Source: Leptidea sinapis
Taxonomy: Eukaryota; Arthropoda; Insecta; Lepidoptera; Pieridae
Direction of reading: 5' to 3'
Length of the DNA stretch: 64,000 nt
Assembly: GCF_905404315.1 (NCBI RefSeq)
Contig: NC_066312.1
Location: 4,389,001-4,453,000, forward strand
Under the pieces are notes generated by a model that saw nothing but the letters and a program-made list of their open reading frames with translations, had not been told where the DNA came from and made no database searches. Numbering within the stretch: the first letter of the stretch is position 1; each line of letters opens with the position of its first letter. Positions 44,999 to 55,974 of this stretch are shown here, piece by piece. The position numbers and the translations under genes were made by a program.

Positions 44999-45306
44999 TC
45001 TAATATATACAATTCTCGTCATGGTGTTAAACATTGAACTCCTCCGAAACGGCTTGACCGATTCTCATGAAATTTTGAGTGCATGTTGGGTAGGTCTGAG
45101 AATCGGAAAACATCTATTTTTCACCCCCCTAAATGTTAAGGGTGGTGCACACGAATTTTTTTTTAATTTTTATTTTTAAATTTGTGCGCTTGTAAGTCAA
45201 CATTAAAAAATACATACAACTTCAAATTTTCACCCATCTACGATCAACAGTTACTTTTGTATCGCGATTTTAATATCGGCAATACAACGTTTGCTGGGTC
45301 AGCTAG
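44999..45306 (+). mobile_element. Non-autonomous Helitron, family H3, copy 2
   Basis: The best-preserved copy: starts TCTAATATATACAATTCTCG, ends with hairpin CGGCAATACAACGTTTGCTG, GGTCAG and CTAG, and lies between A and T. It is 308 bp and carries no genes. Confidence 0.8.
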
Positions 45307-46571
45307 TATACTCGTACTATAATAATAATGTCACCTAAGCTTGAGTTGTGCTAGTCGGTTATTCTCTCATACAAACGTAGTATGGCGATTACGTTAAATA
45401 TGACGTTACGTTGTACGTTTAAAATGAAAAGTACCGTTTATTTATGTAGCCACGTATTGAAATAAAAAGGTAAACATATAATGTGTTGAAAGTCAGAGAC
45501 GTCGAAACTACTTTTTTTCAATAGTAATTTTGCCGCATCTTTGGGCGTAAATAAACAATTGATGGCGTTTGAAAATGGCAAAACTATTACCATATAGGGG
45601 TACATATGTTACTTAAAAATTAAAATAATTTTATTTTGTGCTGCTTCATTCAGTACTTTTTTCATAATATCCATATGCCCAATGGCCTGTTTATGACGTT
45701 TTACGCTTTCGTTTTTGCCATAAATCATCGTGTCTCTCATCTCGATTTCACGGAGTGTGTGTGCCTGGGCGCACTAGCTTATTTCTGATTCTTTACAACG
45801 TGTGTCACTTTCACACACGATGTTGAATGAGATAGCATGCGTTTTAGCCGCGCCCAACAACGAGTTCGAGCCGTAGTATTTGTGTATCCATAAGACAAAG
45901 ATGCTCTTCACATGTCCTCGTCACTTATGTTCTCCGCATACTTCTAGATAAACGTTTTCTATTTTTCAGACCAAACTAGACATGGAATTTTTTTCCCGAA
46001 CCTAGATAAGATAAATTAAAATTTGATCTAATTGTTAGGTACCTAATCTATCTTGGGAAATTTACAAACACAATTAAAAATGTTCATCAATAACTAATCA
46101 AATAAATGTATTTAGTCGCTATCGCTCATGAGCTAGCTACAATTAGTCATGCTTTGCTTTTGCTAAAACAATCTCTAAATAATAATAATAATAATAAACA
46201 CTACATACTATATTTTCTTATGTATTATAAGTTGAGGTTTTGACGCCAAGTGGGAGGAGTCGATTTAATATTAATGTTATTTGTGTGTTTCTCTAACACA
46301 TACGCGGGTGTATTTCTATCTCTTTCATATAATGTTTTATTTACTGGATTATTATCATAATAGTATTTACATTTCAATGCCGTTCTGGCTCTTACGTTTT
46401 ATGCGATCCTGGTAACTTGACTACCGAAATTTCTCTCATAATATGAGAGGTCAGTTAACCTGACTGATTGGCGCAGGTTAGTTAAGTACTATGGAATGTG
46501 CTAACTCACACACCAATCAATGATGGGTCATATTTTTAACAATGTAGCTAGTATATGTATATAATCTGACG
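45307..46571. other. No gene seen
   Basis: AT-rich sequence. A copy of TTATGCGATCCTGGTA lies at 46400-46415, next to a small hairpin, CTCTCATAATATGAGAG (46434-46450). Confidence 0.4.
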
Positions 46572-46765
46572 ACCCATAAAGCCCAGTGGTTAGTGCTCCT
46601 TCCTACTGAGCTAGTAGTCCCGGCTTCGAATCCCGGTGGGTACATGTACACATATATAAATATATATATGAATATGGATGTTTGTTTCCGAGTCATAAGT
46701 GCTTATTACACATATTTATATATGTTTAAGTATATGTGTATCGTATTATATACTATCAATGCTTC
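46572..46765 (+). repeat. tRNA-derived SINE
   Basis: It has an A-box-like AAAGCCCAGTGGTTAG (46578-46593) and a B-box GGCTTCGAATCCC (46622-46634) at tRNA-like spacing. A body with GGATGTTTGTTTCCGAGTCA and an AT-rich tail follow. These are the internal Pol III promoter elements of a SINE. A tail-only relative is at 39264-39340. The 93-residue frame across it is not a gene. Confidence 0.75.
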
Positions 46766-48671
46766 GCGGTTTCACTCGCTTAGATACCGATCTCGTGGAA
46801 GTGGAAAGTCTACTAAGTCGGACATTAGATTTATTTTTGTTAACATGAATGTTTTATTTCACTTAGTTACTTAATTAATTATTGCATTATTTTCTATTGA
46901 TTGTCTTTTAAATGGAATTTTAATAATTTAAAAAGATATTTTACAGCTATTGAAACGGTCTTTAATAAAATATCATTTAATAAGGAATAATACAAATGTA
47001 TGAATAATATGATTTGATTATTGTAGGCACTTATATGAACATTTAAAATGTAAAAAAGTAGTTACAGTAGCATAACTACAGTAGTTGGACAATTAATGTT
47101 ATGATGGACTTTTTTATAGTTTTTTTTTGTAATATCATCAATAGTTTCCGGAGCAGACGCGATAACAGGTTTTTATGACTAATTTTTTCACACCTTGGGT
47201 TATAGAATATTGAATTTTTACTAGGGATCATTTTTTTTTTAAATTTGTCACTCAGTGAAGACGCAGTTTTCTAATGGTGAAAGAATTTTTGAAATTAGGC
47301 CAGTAGTGTTTGTGTGAAAACATTATAATGTTTGTAATGTTACGACATACAATAACATACAATTAAAAAAAACTACGTTTAAAAAAACCGACTTCAAAAA
47401 CTGAAAAGTATCAAATAACTAAAATGTAAAATTATGCAAACCTTTGCCTTTAATATTAATGACATAATATTATTTATATGCGCTACCTACTGATAGGTTT
47501 TAAGGTCGGTGCCAAGCCAAAGGTAAACAGTAGGTACCTACACTCGCCACGCGTGACTTTGATAGCGGGATAGCTTCGTCTAGAACAAAATAACCCAAGC
47601 GGACAGAAACGCGTGGTCAGACAACCTTAATAATTAAAGTATTTAAGCTGTTTGTAATATTAAGTTTTATTAATTAATTCTTATTGTCTAACTATATATA
47701 TATAACTATATTGGCTTTCAGGTGTATAAAAAACCACTGTAGATATGGAGACGGCAAAAAGGAATTGATGGTCGAACGATAGATGGAAAAACAACTAAAC
47801 ATCACGGCAACCGATATCCATAATTATTTTTAAGTGCAAAGGACAATCAAGGGTAGTTTAATTATCTCTCTACAACTAAATAATTTATTTATTTTTAGAG
47901 CTCTCCTAAGTAAAATGAAAGGCAGAATATTGACTACGTAAAAATCATTCAAATTATTACGACAATATATTCTAGTAACAATTATTGTTCTTTTTTGGAG
48001 TCGGTGTCAGCTAAGGTAGGTTTGTAACTAGATACATAGTTATAGGTGAGATAAGAACTAAACCAAGTAATAAAAATTAGTATGACTTACAATTGTTGGA
48101 GACTGCTTAGTTTTTGATGTGAAACATCTATAGCCGCACGTAAAACAGATTTCTGGCGTGGCGACGCATGCCGTGGCGACGCGTCGCCTTGTCACAGTAA
48201 TACCGTCCTCAGAGGCAACATCGAATATAACTATTACCGAAGTCAATGTTTATACAATAAATAGTCATCGTTATCTGGAAAAAAATCGTAATATTTTATT
48301 TTATCATTATGACATATTTAGTTCCTATCACAATATGTTCTTTTCTGCATATTACTTTTACAAAACAATGTCGATGTTTCACATCTGCCAGGCGTCCCGT
48401 GACGGCTCACTTTTTTTTTAATTCTTTAATTCCTTTCATACCCAACCCTTTCTATCAATTATATTATCCTTTATCCTTATAACAGGATTTTTCAGCTCTC
48501 ACCCCAGACTCCTCCAATTTTAATAATTTTCATAAAGTTATTACTTCAATTCACCAAAACACCTTTATTATGTGTGAAATAGAATTTATTAACCTTTTAT
48601 CATATGTATTTTTCCATGATTGCCTTGTTATAATGTAATAACTTTAATTTCAGTTACAACGTAGTGACAAC
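46766..48671. other. No firm gene; repeat scraps
   Basis: The block AAAACCGACTTCAAAAACTG at 47385-47405 is a scrap of a common repeat. GATGTGAAACATC (48117-48129) and its complement (48371-48383) bracket a GC-richer segment that might be a MITE, without a target duplication that I can confirm. Confidence 0.35.
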
Positions 48672-48679
48672 CGCCCATA

Positions 48680-49136
48680 TAGGGCGTCCAATCCCGCGGC
48701 CTGTATTCTATCTCGGCATTTGCGGGACTACGAATATTCAATCCCGCGGGATCCCGCATATTGAAAATATGCACATTTTCAAACAATGAATTTATCAACT
48801 CTACATTTATTTACGTACATATTACTATTACAATGAGATCAATCAAATTATAATGTTTTTTTCACAAAAAAAAAACAATAACGAATTCTGAATAAAAAGA
48901 CAATCAAAACAAAACAAATCGTTGTCAAAAAATACACTAAGCAAAATTAAAAAATGAACCAAAAAAAACACATTTTAACTGATAAATTATTACTTAATTA
49001 TTAAGTTTGTCAGCTTTTAATCTTAACTGAAAATGTTTGCGAAGGAAACACAACATGTCTAAATTACTGTCGTCTACCAAACTACTGCGTATTTTAGACA
49101 CACCGAGATCTCGGTATTTTGGGATTGGAAGCCCTA
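48680..49136. mobile_element. hAT-type MITE nested in a LINE
   Basis: The 457-bp unit has inverted termini TAGGGCGTCCAATCCC and GGGATTGGAAGCCCTA (one mismatch in 16). It is flanked by the 8-bp repeats CGCCCATA (48672-48679) and CGCCCATT (49137-49144). GC-rich CCCGCGGGAT palindromes occur near the left end. No transposase is encoded. The sequence right of it is LINE coding sequence, so the hAT element jumped into an older LINE. Confidence 0.85.
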
Positions 49137-49293
49137 CGCCCATTCTACTAAGAAGTCACATAATGGCATAAAAGTCGCCTACAATAACATTTTTCAATAC
49201 CTGATGGACCTGAAACGTTGTTGTGGCGTTTTAGAAATATTCGCGGAGTCTACAATCCATTTCTTTTATGCCATCATCGTAATAATGGCATAG
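49137..49293 (+). mobile_element. LINE C-terminal fragment
   Basis: The plus strand reads HNGIKVAYNNIFQYLMDLKR and then CCGVLEIFAESTIHFFYAII, corresponding to the VAYNNAFR...SASGMF conserved C-terminal stretch of Jockey/CR1-type reverse transcriptases. It is interrupted on its left by the hAT element. Confidence 0.65.
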
Positions 49294-49344
49294 TGGACAC
49301 ATGAACCATTCCCAATCTGTGGTATCATTAAGAAATTCATTTAT

Positions 49345-49534
49345 CGGCCGTTTTCAATAACCTAAATATCCTTATTTTCAACAAAATCTATCCTTTTACT
49401 CTTACTTATATTTTAATAACCTATCGATATAAAGCATTGGACTATAACTATATTGGACGTAACTATGGATAGATAAGATCTTGTCATTAAACTAGAATTA
49501 TCCGTAACTAGAGATACGTTATTGAAATCGGCCG
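49345..49534. mobile_element. MITE with CGGCCG termini
   Basis: The termini CGGCCGTTTTCAATAAC and GTTATTGAAATCGGCCG are inverted with one mismatch. Possible 3-bp target TAT on both sides. The unit is 190 bp, AT-rich, non-coding. Confidence 0.75.
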
Positions 49535-49815
49535 TATGTTGTATAAACCTTTACCACACAAACTTTTTTTTTTAATTCTTTTGAATTTCGTACTACATTT
49601 GTTTTGAACGTTTTCTGGGATCTTGTAAAAGCATATATATAATACCTACCCACATCGCCTCTCAAAAGACTTACTAACTGGACTTACCCGAGTAGTAGGT
49701 ATTATAAGTTTATGTCTCTACAAACTGATGTTTAACATCAATAATATGTTTTGTTCAATTGTGACTTTGATGGTTTTTCGCCATCTTTAAAGCATTTTGT
49801 CACATTTCTATCTAA

Positions 49816-50162
49816 TCTTTTATATATAAAAATGAATTGCTGTTCGTTAGTCTCGCTATATCTCGAGAACGACAGGACCGATTTGGCTAATTTTGGTCTT
49901 GAATTATTTGTGGAAGTGCAGGGAAGGTTTAAAAGGTGAGTAAATAGGAAAATGCTGGGAATTAAATAAAAACAACAAATTTGTTTTTTCTTTGATGCGT
50001 CTCCCGTCGAATTTATTGACACACGGTTTGACAGTTATGCTGTGAAACAATTTCATTACAACAACAGGGTGCATTTTTACGACACAATTCTTGATGTTAT
50101 GATATATTATTGACAAATTCATAAAAAGACATTATTTTATTTATTATACTCAGAACGTCTGT
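49816..50162 (+). mobile_element. Helitron, family H4, decayed copy
   Basis: It starts TCTTTTATATATAAAAATGA and continues GAATTGCTGTTCGTTAGTCT. It is the same family as 52134-52597. The 3' end stops at CAGAACGTCTGT, without the CTAG terminus. Frames on both strands inside are not genes. Confidence 0.65.
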
Positions 50163-50278
50163 AAGCTTTCTCATTTTAGTTTATTTAAAATTGCAAATTA
50201 AATTTTACATTAAAATCTAATCCTTTTGAATGTGTGTATGTGTACAAATATGTATTTTTATGTGTGTGAGTGTTTGTG

Positions 50279-51157
50279 TTTTTTTTAGAGGAGTTAAATA
50301 CATTTACGTATTGAGGTCCCCGAAACGGGGCCCATATGTCGGGCTCGGGTGTAAACACCCCCTACCGACTAAAAACCCCCCCTGTGCTGATAGCCCTGAA
50401 GGCTTTTACAGCGAAGCCGAGCGGGGGCCTTGGAGGCCGAAAATGTAGCTCACAGGTGCGGGGCGTCTCGGAAGGAGACTCGAACCTCGGACCGCCTGCT
50501 CACTAGGTTGGATGGAGAGAAGATCACTAACGATCTAATATATCTGTTAGTCCAGTGGACTCTAGGTTTGAAGAGACTTCGCACTCGCCGGCGAGTGCGG
50601 TGATATATGTATGTAAGTATGTGTGAGTGTATATAAGTGTGTGTGTATTTGTGTGTAGTGTTATTGTAGGTGTGTGATTTGTGATGTGAGTGTGAGTGGT
50701 GTGAAACGATTACAGGACGTGGACTATCTCGTCGGGCTTCTACAAAGTGTGTGAATCGTATTATATTAGGTTGTGGCCGCTGGAAATCGTCAAAGCGTCA
50801 AAGTGACTAGTGGCAGCGGTTTGATGTACACGGCCGACTTCGAGGGTGGTGTGGTTGGTTTGGTGTTGGTGATGGTGTTGGTGTCGCGTTCGCGATCGTA
50901 ATATAGTCGTCCGGGTCGACTAGTACGTGTCGAGGTCGCCTCTGTTTGTTCAGACTGTGGTCTAGGGGAGTGTAAGCACATGCCTCCCTCACCAAGATAT
51001 TAGGGTGCTCGGCCACCTTATTAAAGTAGCGTCGCGATATCTCCTTGAAATGTTGAGCAATGGTCGGCAGCTCAAGAACGCGATGGAGATCTACGTTACG
51101 AACGAACCACGGCGCCCCGGTGGCCGTGCGCGTGAATCTATTCTGAACGACTTGCAA
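50279..51157 (-). mobile_element. 5'-truncated Jockey-type LINE
   Basis: The minus-strand frame 51157-50807 reads QVVQNRFTRTATGAPWFVRN, VDLHRVLELPTIAQHF and PRHVLVDPDDYITIANA, the C-terminus of a Jockey-clade reverse transcriptase. A GC-rich 3' UTR follows (with CCCCGTTTCGGGGACC) and ends in an A run (complement of 50279-50286). Flanks on both sides share TTTTACATTAAAAT and TAATCCTTTTG, then GAGTGTTTGTGT. The frame appears intact but is only about 116 residues, so the element is immobile. Confidence 0.8.
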
Positions 51158-51245
51158 AATTTTACATTAAAATTTAATCCTTTTGGATGTGTTGATTGAG
51201 TGTTTGTGTATGCACTTCACTGCAGCTTAACATTAGAGAAAGTTG

Positions 51246-51518
51246 TTACTACCGCGCCCTCTAGCGTGATATGCTTGAACTCGTTTCTAATTGCTCGTGA
51301 TAGTAAAAACAGTTGCTTGCGAATAATATTTAGAATACACGTGGTAAAGGAGTAATTTTTTACCGCGCCCTCTAGTATTATTTACTTGAACTCGTTGCTT
51401 ATTGCTCGAGATAGTAATACCCACCCTTTGTTTGGGCGCAAGAAAAAGAAGTTATTTTATTATTGTACCCTCTAAGGCTATAGCGTGAAAACGTCAAACT
51501 CGTCTTGTATTAATCGAG
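51246..51518 (+). repeat. Three spaced repeats of about 60 bp
   Basis: Units at 51246-51306 and 51357-51418 share ACCGCGCCCTCTAG, CTTGAACTCGTT and ATTGCTCG-GATAGTAA. A third, degenerate unit at 51461-51518 has TGTACCCTCTA and AACTCGTCTTGTATTAATCG. They are spaced about 105-110 bp apart. No frame runs through them. Confidence 0.65.
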
Positions 51519-52133
51519 TTGTGTTTACTTGATCGATTCTTTAGACATGTAAAATATGTATTAGCATTGAGCATTCATTTGTTGAATAATATTTAATTTT
51601 GAACTCGATAAATATTTTTATAATTATTTGTAGCCAAACAGGTATTTGTGTATACTATTTATCTTTATTTCTGGGCAACTACAACTTACAAGTATAATTT
51701 AATTTGCAAATTTTTGTTTGTCGACACTGGTAAATAATAATAGAAACTTCGATAACTATCCCGTGGCCTCATTAGATTATCGATGAGAGCTATACTTCAT
51801 ACTCTATAGTGTCTCGGCATGAAGTAGGTATTGTCATGGCTTTACCTTCCCTATGACCGCGGAATTAGCAATAGCTCTATATTCCGATTTCTTAGTAATG
51901 TTATATATTAAGCACTGTAATCTACAAATGGTTCTACAACAAACTGGTGTATTTTATGGTTAAAGCGTAAAATTGAGTCTCCAAACATTTGGTAAAACAA
52001 TGTTCATTTTTGACCATTTCAAGTGAGGATTCGATAGAAGAGATCCCTCTGGAACTGGTCTGGTTGCTCACGGCATCACCAGTGTCTACTTACTACTATA
52101 AAAATTTATATTAGAAGAACCATTAATTAATAA
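51519..52133. other. No gene seen
   Basis: AT-rich sequence without a recognised feature. Confidence 0.4.
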
Positions 52134-52597
52134 TCTATATATATAAAAATGAATTGCTGTTCGTTAGTCTCACTAAAACTCGAGAACCGCTGGACCGATT
52201 TGTCTAATTTTGGTCTTAAATTAATTGTGGAAGTCCAGAGAAGGTTTAAAAGGTAAATAAATATGAAAATACTCGGAATAAAAAAAAAATCAATTTTGTT
52301 TTTCCTTCGATGTGTCCCCCGTCGTTCAGAAATCAAATTGAAATAATAGCTTAAAATGAATAACTAATAAGAATTTTTATATCTTCCTAACTTTCTAAGG
52401 AGGTAAAAAATAAACTTAAGTTTTAGCTAACTATAGTTGGTAGATTTACTACAGCTGTTAACTTCTATCAGATTATTTTTATGTAGATTGATAAATCTTA
52501 GGTTAAGTTTAAGGTTTAAGTTTTTTCACAAATTAAAATTCATAAAAAAGATTATTTTATTTATTATATACAGCACAACGTCTGTCGGGTCAGCTAG
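52134..52597 (+). mobile_element. Non-autonomous Helitron, family H4
   Basis: It starts TCTATATATATAAAAATGAA after AA and ends ACAACGTCTGTCGGGTCAG, CTAG and T. It is 464 bp. The start, the CTAG end and the A/T target fit Helitron transposition. It shares its first 150 bp or so with 49816-50162 and its last 25 bases with families H2 and H3 in pattern. Confidence 0.8.
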
Positions 52598-52599
52598 TT

Positions 52600-52840
52600 G
52601 ATATATAAATAGCGTTGCCGGTGTAATAGATAGAACCGTTGTCTGTGGTTACTCTCACCATGGAGCCCACTGTTTAATTCTCGCCCGCCACAGGTGTTGG
52701 CAACGCCCTTGTGATTCCTCAGGTGTTTGGTATGATTGTTCATATTATGAACTATACAACAGAGTATAAGGCTGAGGTGAATACATGCCATCTGGTGAAA
52801 TAAGAAGAAGATAAATAATAAATCACTCACAACTAACGCT
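52600..52840. repeat. LINE-derived scrap
   Basis: GTGTTGGCAACGCCCTTGTG and TTCCTCAGGTGTTTGGTATG resemble the GGC-AACGCACTTGTGATTCCT 3' UTR text of the LINE family at 59392-59795, at low similarity. Confidence 0.35.
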
Positions 52841-52843
52841 TAA

Positions 52844-53453
52844 GGGAGTGTGTGCACTTATTCAGCTTTTGTCCATAGAAAACAACAATTTTGTATGGAG
52901 CACGTCTCCATTCAGCGCTCATACGCGTCGATTCAGCTTTCCGCGTCCATTCTGCTTTCGCGGCAAAACAGCATAAAATGAGGATAAATGTGTTTTTAAT
53001 ATGCGAATGCTATAGAGAGCGTTCGGCGCTGTTCCACCGCGTGCACTGCTGTTCGCCGTCGAATGCGGCAGAACAGCTCATTACAGGGATGGTTCGCGAT
53101 TCCTTGTCGACAAGTTGCGACCTATATTGTTCCTGCATTGATTTGACGTAATCATTATGCACGCAAAGGTTAAAGAGTGCAGACGTGATTTAAAGTTATT
53201 ATTCTCATTCTTACGACGCCGTACGCGGCTGATAGAAGCAGAGCTGTATAAGTGTGACCAAAATCGTTCAGTGTTCCTGCATTGATTTGACGTAATCATT
53301 ATGCACGTAAAGGTTAAAGAGTGCAGACGTGATTTAAAGTTATTATTCTCATTCTTACGACGCCGTACGCGGCTGATAGAAGCAGAGCTGTATAAGTGTG
53401 ACCAAAATCGTTCAGCGAAACGCGAATAGAGCTGAATAAGTGCGCGTAGTCCC
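52844..53453. mobile_element. PIF/Harbinger-like element with internal tandem duplication
   Basis: The inverted termini share GCACTTATTCAGCT (left start GGGAGTGTGTGCAC, right end complement GGGACTACGCGCAC), and TAA flanks both sides (52841-52843 and 53454-53456). Three-base TWA targets point to PIF/Harbinger. The unit is 610 bp with no nuclease. A 144-bp segment is present twice in tandem (53129-53272 and 53273-53415), almost identical. Confidence 0.75.
53129..53415 (+). repeat. 144-bp tandem duplication with repeated micro-ORF
   Basis: Each unit carries the same frame, MHAKVKECRRDLKLLFSFL then RRRTRLIEAELYKCDQNRS (ATG at 53157 and 53301). The two ORFs are 42 residues each with different last four residues. 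By eye the units differ at about one base. The frame may be a remnant of a Harbinger N-terminal region; I do not recognise it. Confidence 0.8.
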
Positions 53454-53533
53454 TAAAACGTAAACAACGGTGAGCCCAAACTAGAATTATCCATCCGTCT
53501 ACAATTTCTAAGAGCTGTCTTCGTTAAATAATA

Positions 53534-54149
53534 GGGGTTAAAGTATGTAATTTCCGTTTTATTGTAATAATGAATTGACATAGAACCTTCATGGTTTGAG
53601 ATTTTTGAGTGAAACTTTACTCACTCATAAAGCGATCTTCAAGTTGTTTTTTCAAATCGACATTCAGTTGTTTTTTTGTTCAGTTTAGACAAGAAAGATG
53701 GACACATCGAAAATTCGAGTGTATTTTGAACACGAGTTCCGACGCGGAACTAACGCGGCAGAAACAGTCCGCAATATCAATGATGAGTTTGGAGAGGGGG
53801 CCTGCTAATTAACGCACCGTGTGATTTTGGTTTAAACGCTTTCGTGATGGAAAGTTTGATCTGGTCTTCCATTCACACAGGTGAATTACAATGAATTGGA
53901 AATGGTGGAAGCTTTCCACGTCATAAAAAGTTTTCTTCTCAGGAGGCAGTACAAACTGCTTTCACACAATTTCAATCTGGATCACCACAGTTCTGTCGCA
54001 ATGGCGTAAAAAGGCACACAATTTCCTATTACTTGGCAGCAATGTATAAATAATTATGTTATTTTTTTTGATTAAATAAATATGTAAAATTAAAAAAAAA
54101 ACTTATTAATATTTTTCGGTACAAATCGGCAATTTCATACTGTAACCCT
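53534..54149 (+). mobile_element. Mariner (Cecropia-type) element with internal deletion
   Basis: The termini GGGGTTAAAGTATGTAATTT and complement AGGGTTACAGTATGAAATTG are inverted, flanked by TA on both sides (53532-53533 and 54150-54151). The plus strand encodes a mariner N-terminus, MDTSKIRVYFEHEFRRGTNA then AETVRNINDEFGEG (from 53699). After a large deletion it encodes a C-terminal piece, SSQEAVQTAFTQF. All catalytic Asp residues are gone. The length is 616 bp against about 1.3 kb for a full element. Confidence 0.8.
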
Positions 54150-54242
54150 TAATATAATATTAATAAACTAAGCATACATGGCCCATACCAGACACAAACA
54201 TTACAATTATTTTTCGCCGTCTCTGCAGTCGTAATCATAATA

Positions 54243-54465
54243 TCTAATATATGTATAAAACTCTCATGTCGCGGTGTTTGTACATAGTTAAACTCCTTCT
54301 TCTTTATTCCTTCTTTATTTTTTTGACATTTTTTTTTAATTTAATTGATTATGAGTCAGCATTAAAAAATACACACAACTTTAAATTTTCACCCATCTAC
54401 GATCAACAGTTACTTTTGTATTGCGATTTTAATATCGGCAATACAACGTTTGCTGGGTCAGCTAG
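54243..54465 (+). mobile_element. Non-autonomous Helitron, family H3, copy 3
   Basis: It starts TCTAATATATGTATAAAACT and ends with hairpin CGGCAATACAACGTTTGCTG, GGTCAG and CTAG followed by T. It is internally deleted relative to the copies at 38120 and 44999. The 129-residue frame spanning it is not a gene. Confidence 0.75.
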
Positions 54466-55165
54466 TAATTCATACAATTTGATCGAAGTGTCGGCTTCAA
54501 TGTCGAAGCTTCGGATGATAAAAGTCCAAAACAATATCATGTTCATAATACAAATAATTGCACTTTCCGTGAATCAAAACGCGCTCCCCTTGGGTATGTG
54601 CAATAACCGAACACGTCAAATATATTATCGTGTTGCATAAATCTTTTCAATGTGGCTGTAACACGATTTGCCCTGACCTGTCTATTAGTAAGATCTCATT
54701 GAACACCTGACATCGGTTTATTGTTGGCTAGACAATCCCTGAATGAAAGCTGCATCCTAACATCGGTGAGGCAGGATGCCGCCTTTAGCTGTTCAGCATT
54801 CCCTTTGTTTTGACAAGGCGAGGGCGCACATCGCTTCTAAGAAAATATACATGAAACCGAAATGTAACCACGTGTCTACCGCCGCCCAACTTGGCAGAGC
54901 ACAAATTACGATAATAAATTACAACAGTTCAAATCAGATATTGTTACTTTTTAAATGGGTGTCTATTGCTTGGCATGATGCATTATTAATAATTATAAGG
55001 TAACCATCAACCATCGTCCCAGAGAAATTTAATATGTTACAAAATATTGTATTACATTTGCATGCAAACCTGTAAAATCTCTGTCAAACAATTTAATTAC
55101 GATTTAATCGAAATTCAAAATTGAAAGCATAACTCTATGTGATCGTGGTTGTGATTTTTTTTTAA
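54466..55165. other. No firm gene; one weak frame
   Basis: A frame at 54776-55003 has moderately even composition (KARAHIASKKIYMKPKCNHV) but no signal, domain, splice or poly(A) support. Confidence 0.3.
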
Positions 55166-55250
55166 ATGGAAGAGAGGACAAACGAGAGTACGGGTCACCT
55201 GATGTTAAGTGATCACCGCCGCCCACATTCTATTGCAACACCAAATTATC
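55166..55250 (-). mobile_element. LINE 3' UTR fragment
   Basis: The block AAGAGAGGACAAACGAGAGT, ACGGGTCACCTGATGTTAAG and TGATCACCGCCGCCCACATT behind a T run is the complement of the 3' end of the LINE family at 59392-59795. The T run is its poly(A) tail. Confidence 0.65.
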
Positions 55251-55974
55251 ATTACTTTGTTATAAATATTACCTCTTCCCGCGTTAGTCAATTCCACCAC
55301 CGATAGAGTCATTCAGTCTACATTGATGCAGTTCAATAAAGACCAGAGGCCTTTGAAAATGATAAAAATTGAAAAAAAAGTAAAAATGATAATGATTCAG
55401 TGTAATATTAGTGTTTATTTCATTTATAAAAAGATTAATTGTAATCCATATGTTTGCTGCTACGAAATAACAGGTATGAATTCTCTATGAAATTCCTTTT
55501 GATGGGCTTAAATTTTCTGAACAGTTACCATAGTAATATATACATTTTTTCACATCACCAAAATGTTGAGAGTTTATCTAACAAAAAGACTTTTTTGAAA
55601 AAGCTGATATTTTGACAGATTTTTCTTCATACGACTTGTAATTTCGCCGCAAATCAGTTTTTTAACCTTAAACTTTTCCCCTTTTCCACTTCCCGGCCTC
55701 AGATCGCCCGTAATTTATTTTTCCTTTCATTTTTGTTGTATTTTCTTTCTTTTCCAATAGGTTTCATCCGTCTATAATTTTTCTTGGTTTCAAAAATTAT
55801 CGGCACTGATCTAATAGATACTATATCTTTAATTTTAGGCAGGATTTTTAGAAAAGTTTATCAATTAGTAATTCTCTTATTTTCCAGTACCTAAAAAATT
55901 ACTTCATATTTACGATATTTTACTGTTTTTTTATGACAGTACTACAAGACGGTTCTCTTATAGGTACGTATATT
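55251..55974. other. No gene seen
   Basis: AT-rich sequence without a recognised feature. Confidence 0.4.

Noticed and set aside
48117..48383. Inverted GATGTGAAACATC motifs as MITE termini
   Set aside because: The pairing is only 13 bp, with no confirmed target duplication or extended terminal similarity.
50230..50448. 72-residue plus frame in the GC-rich block
   Set aside because: It reads antisense through the 3' UTR of the Jockey LINE.
54251..54640. 129-residue plus-strand frame
   Set aside because: It overlaps a short Helitron (54243-54465) and continues into AT-rich sequence; low-complexity Leu/Phe/Ile composition and no domain.
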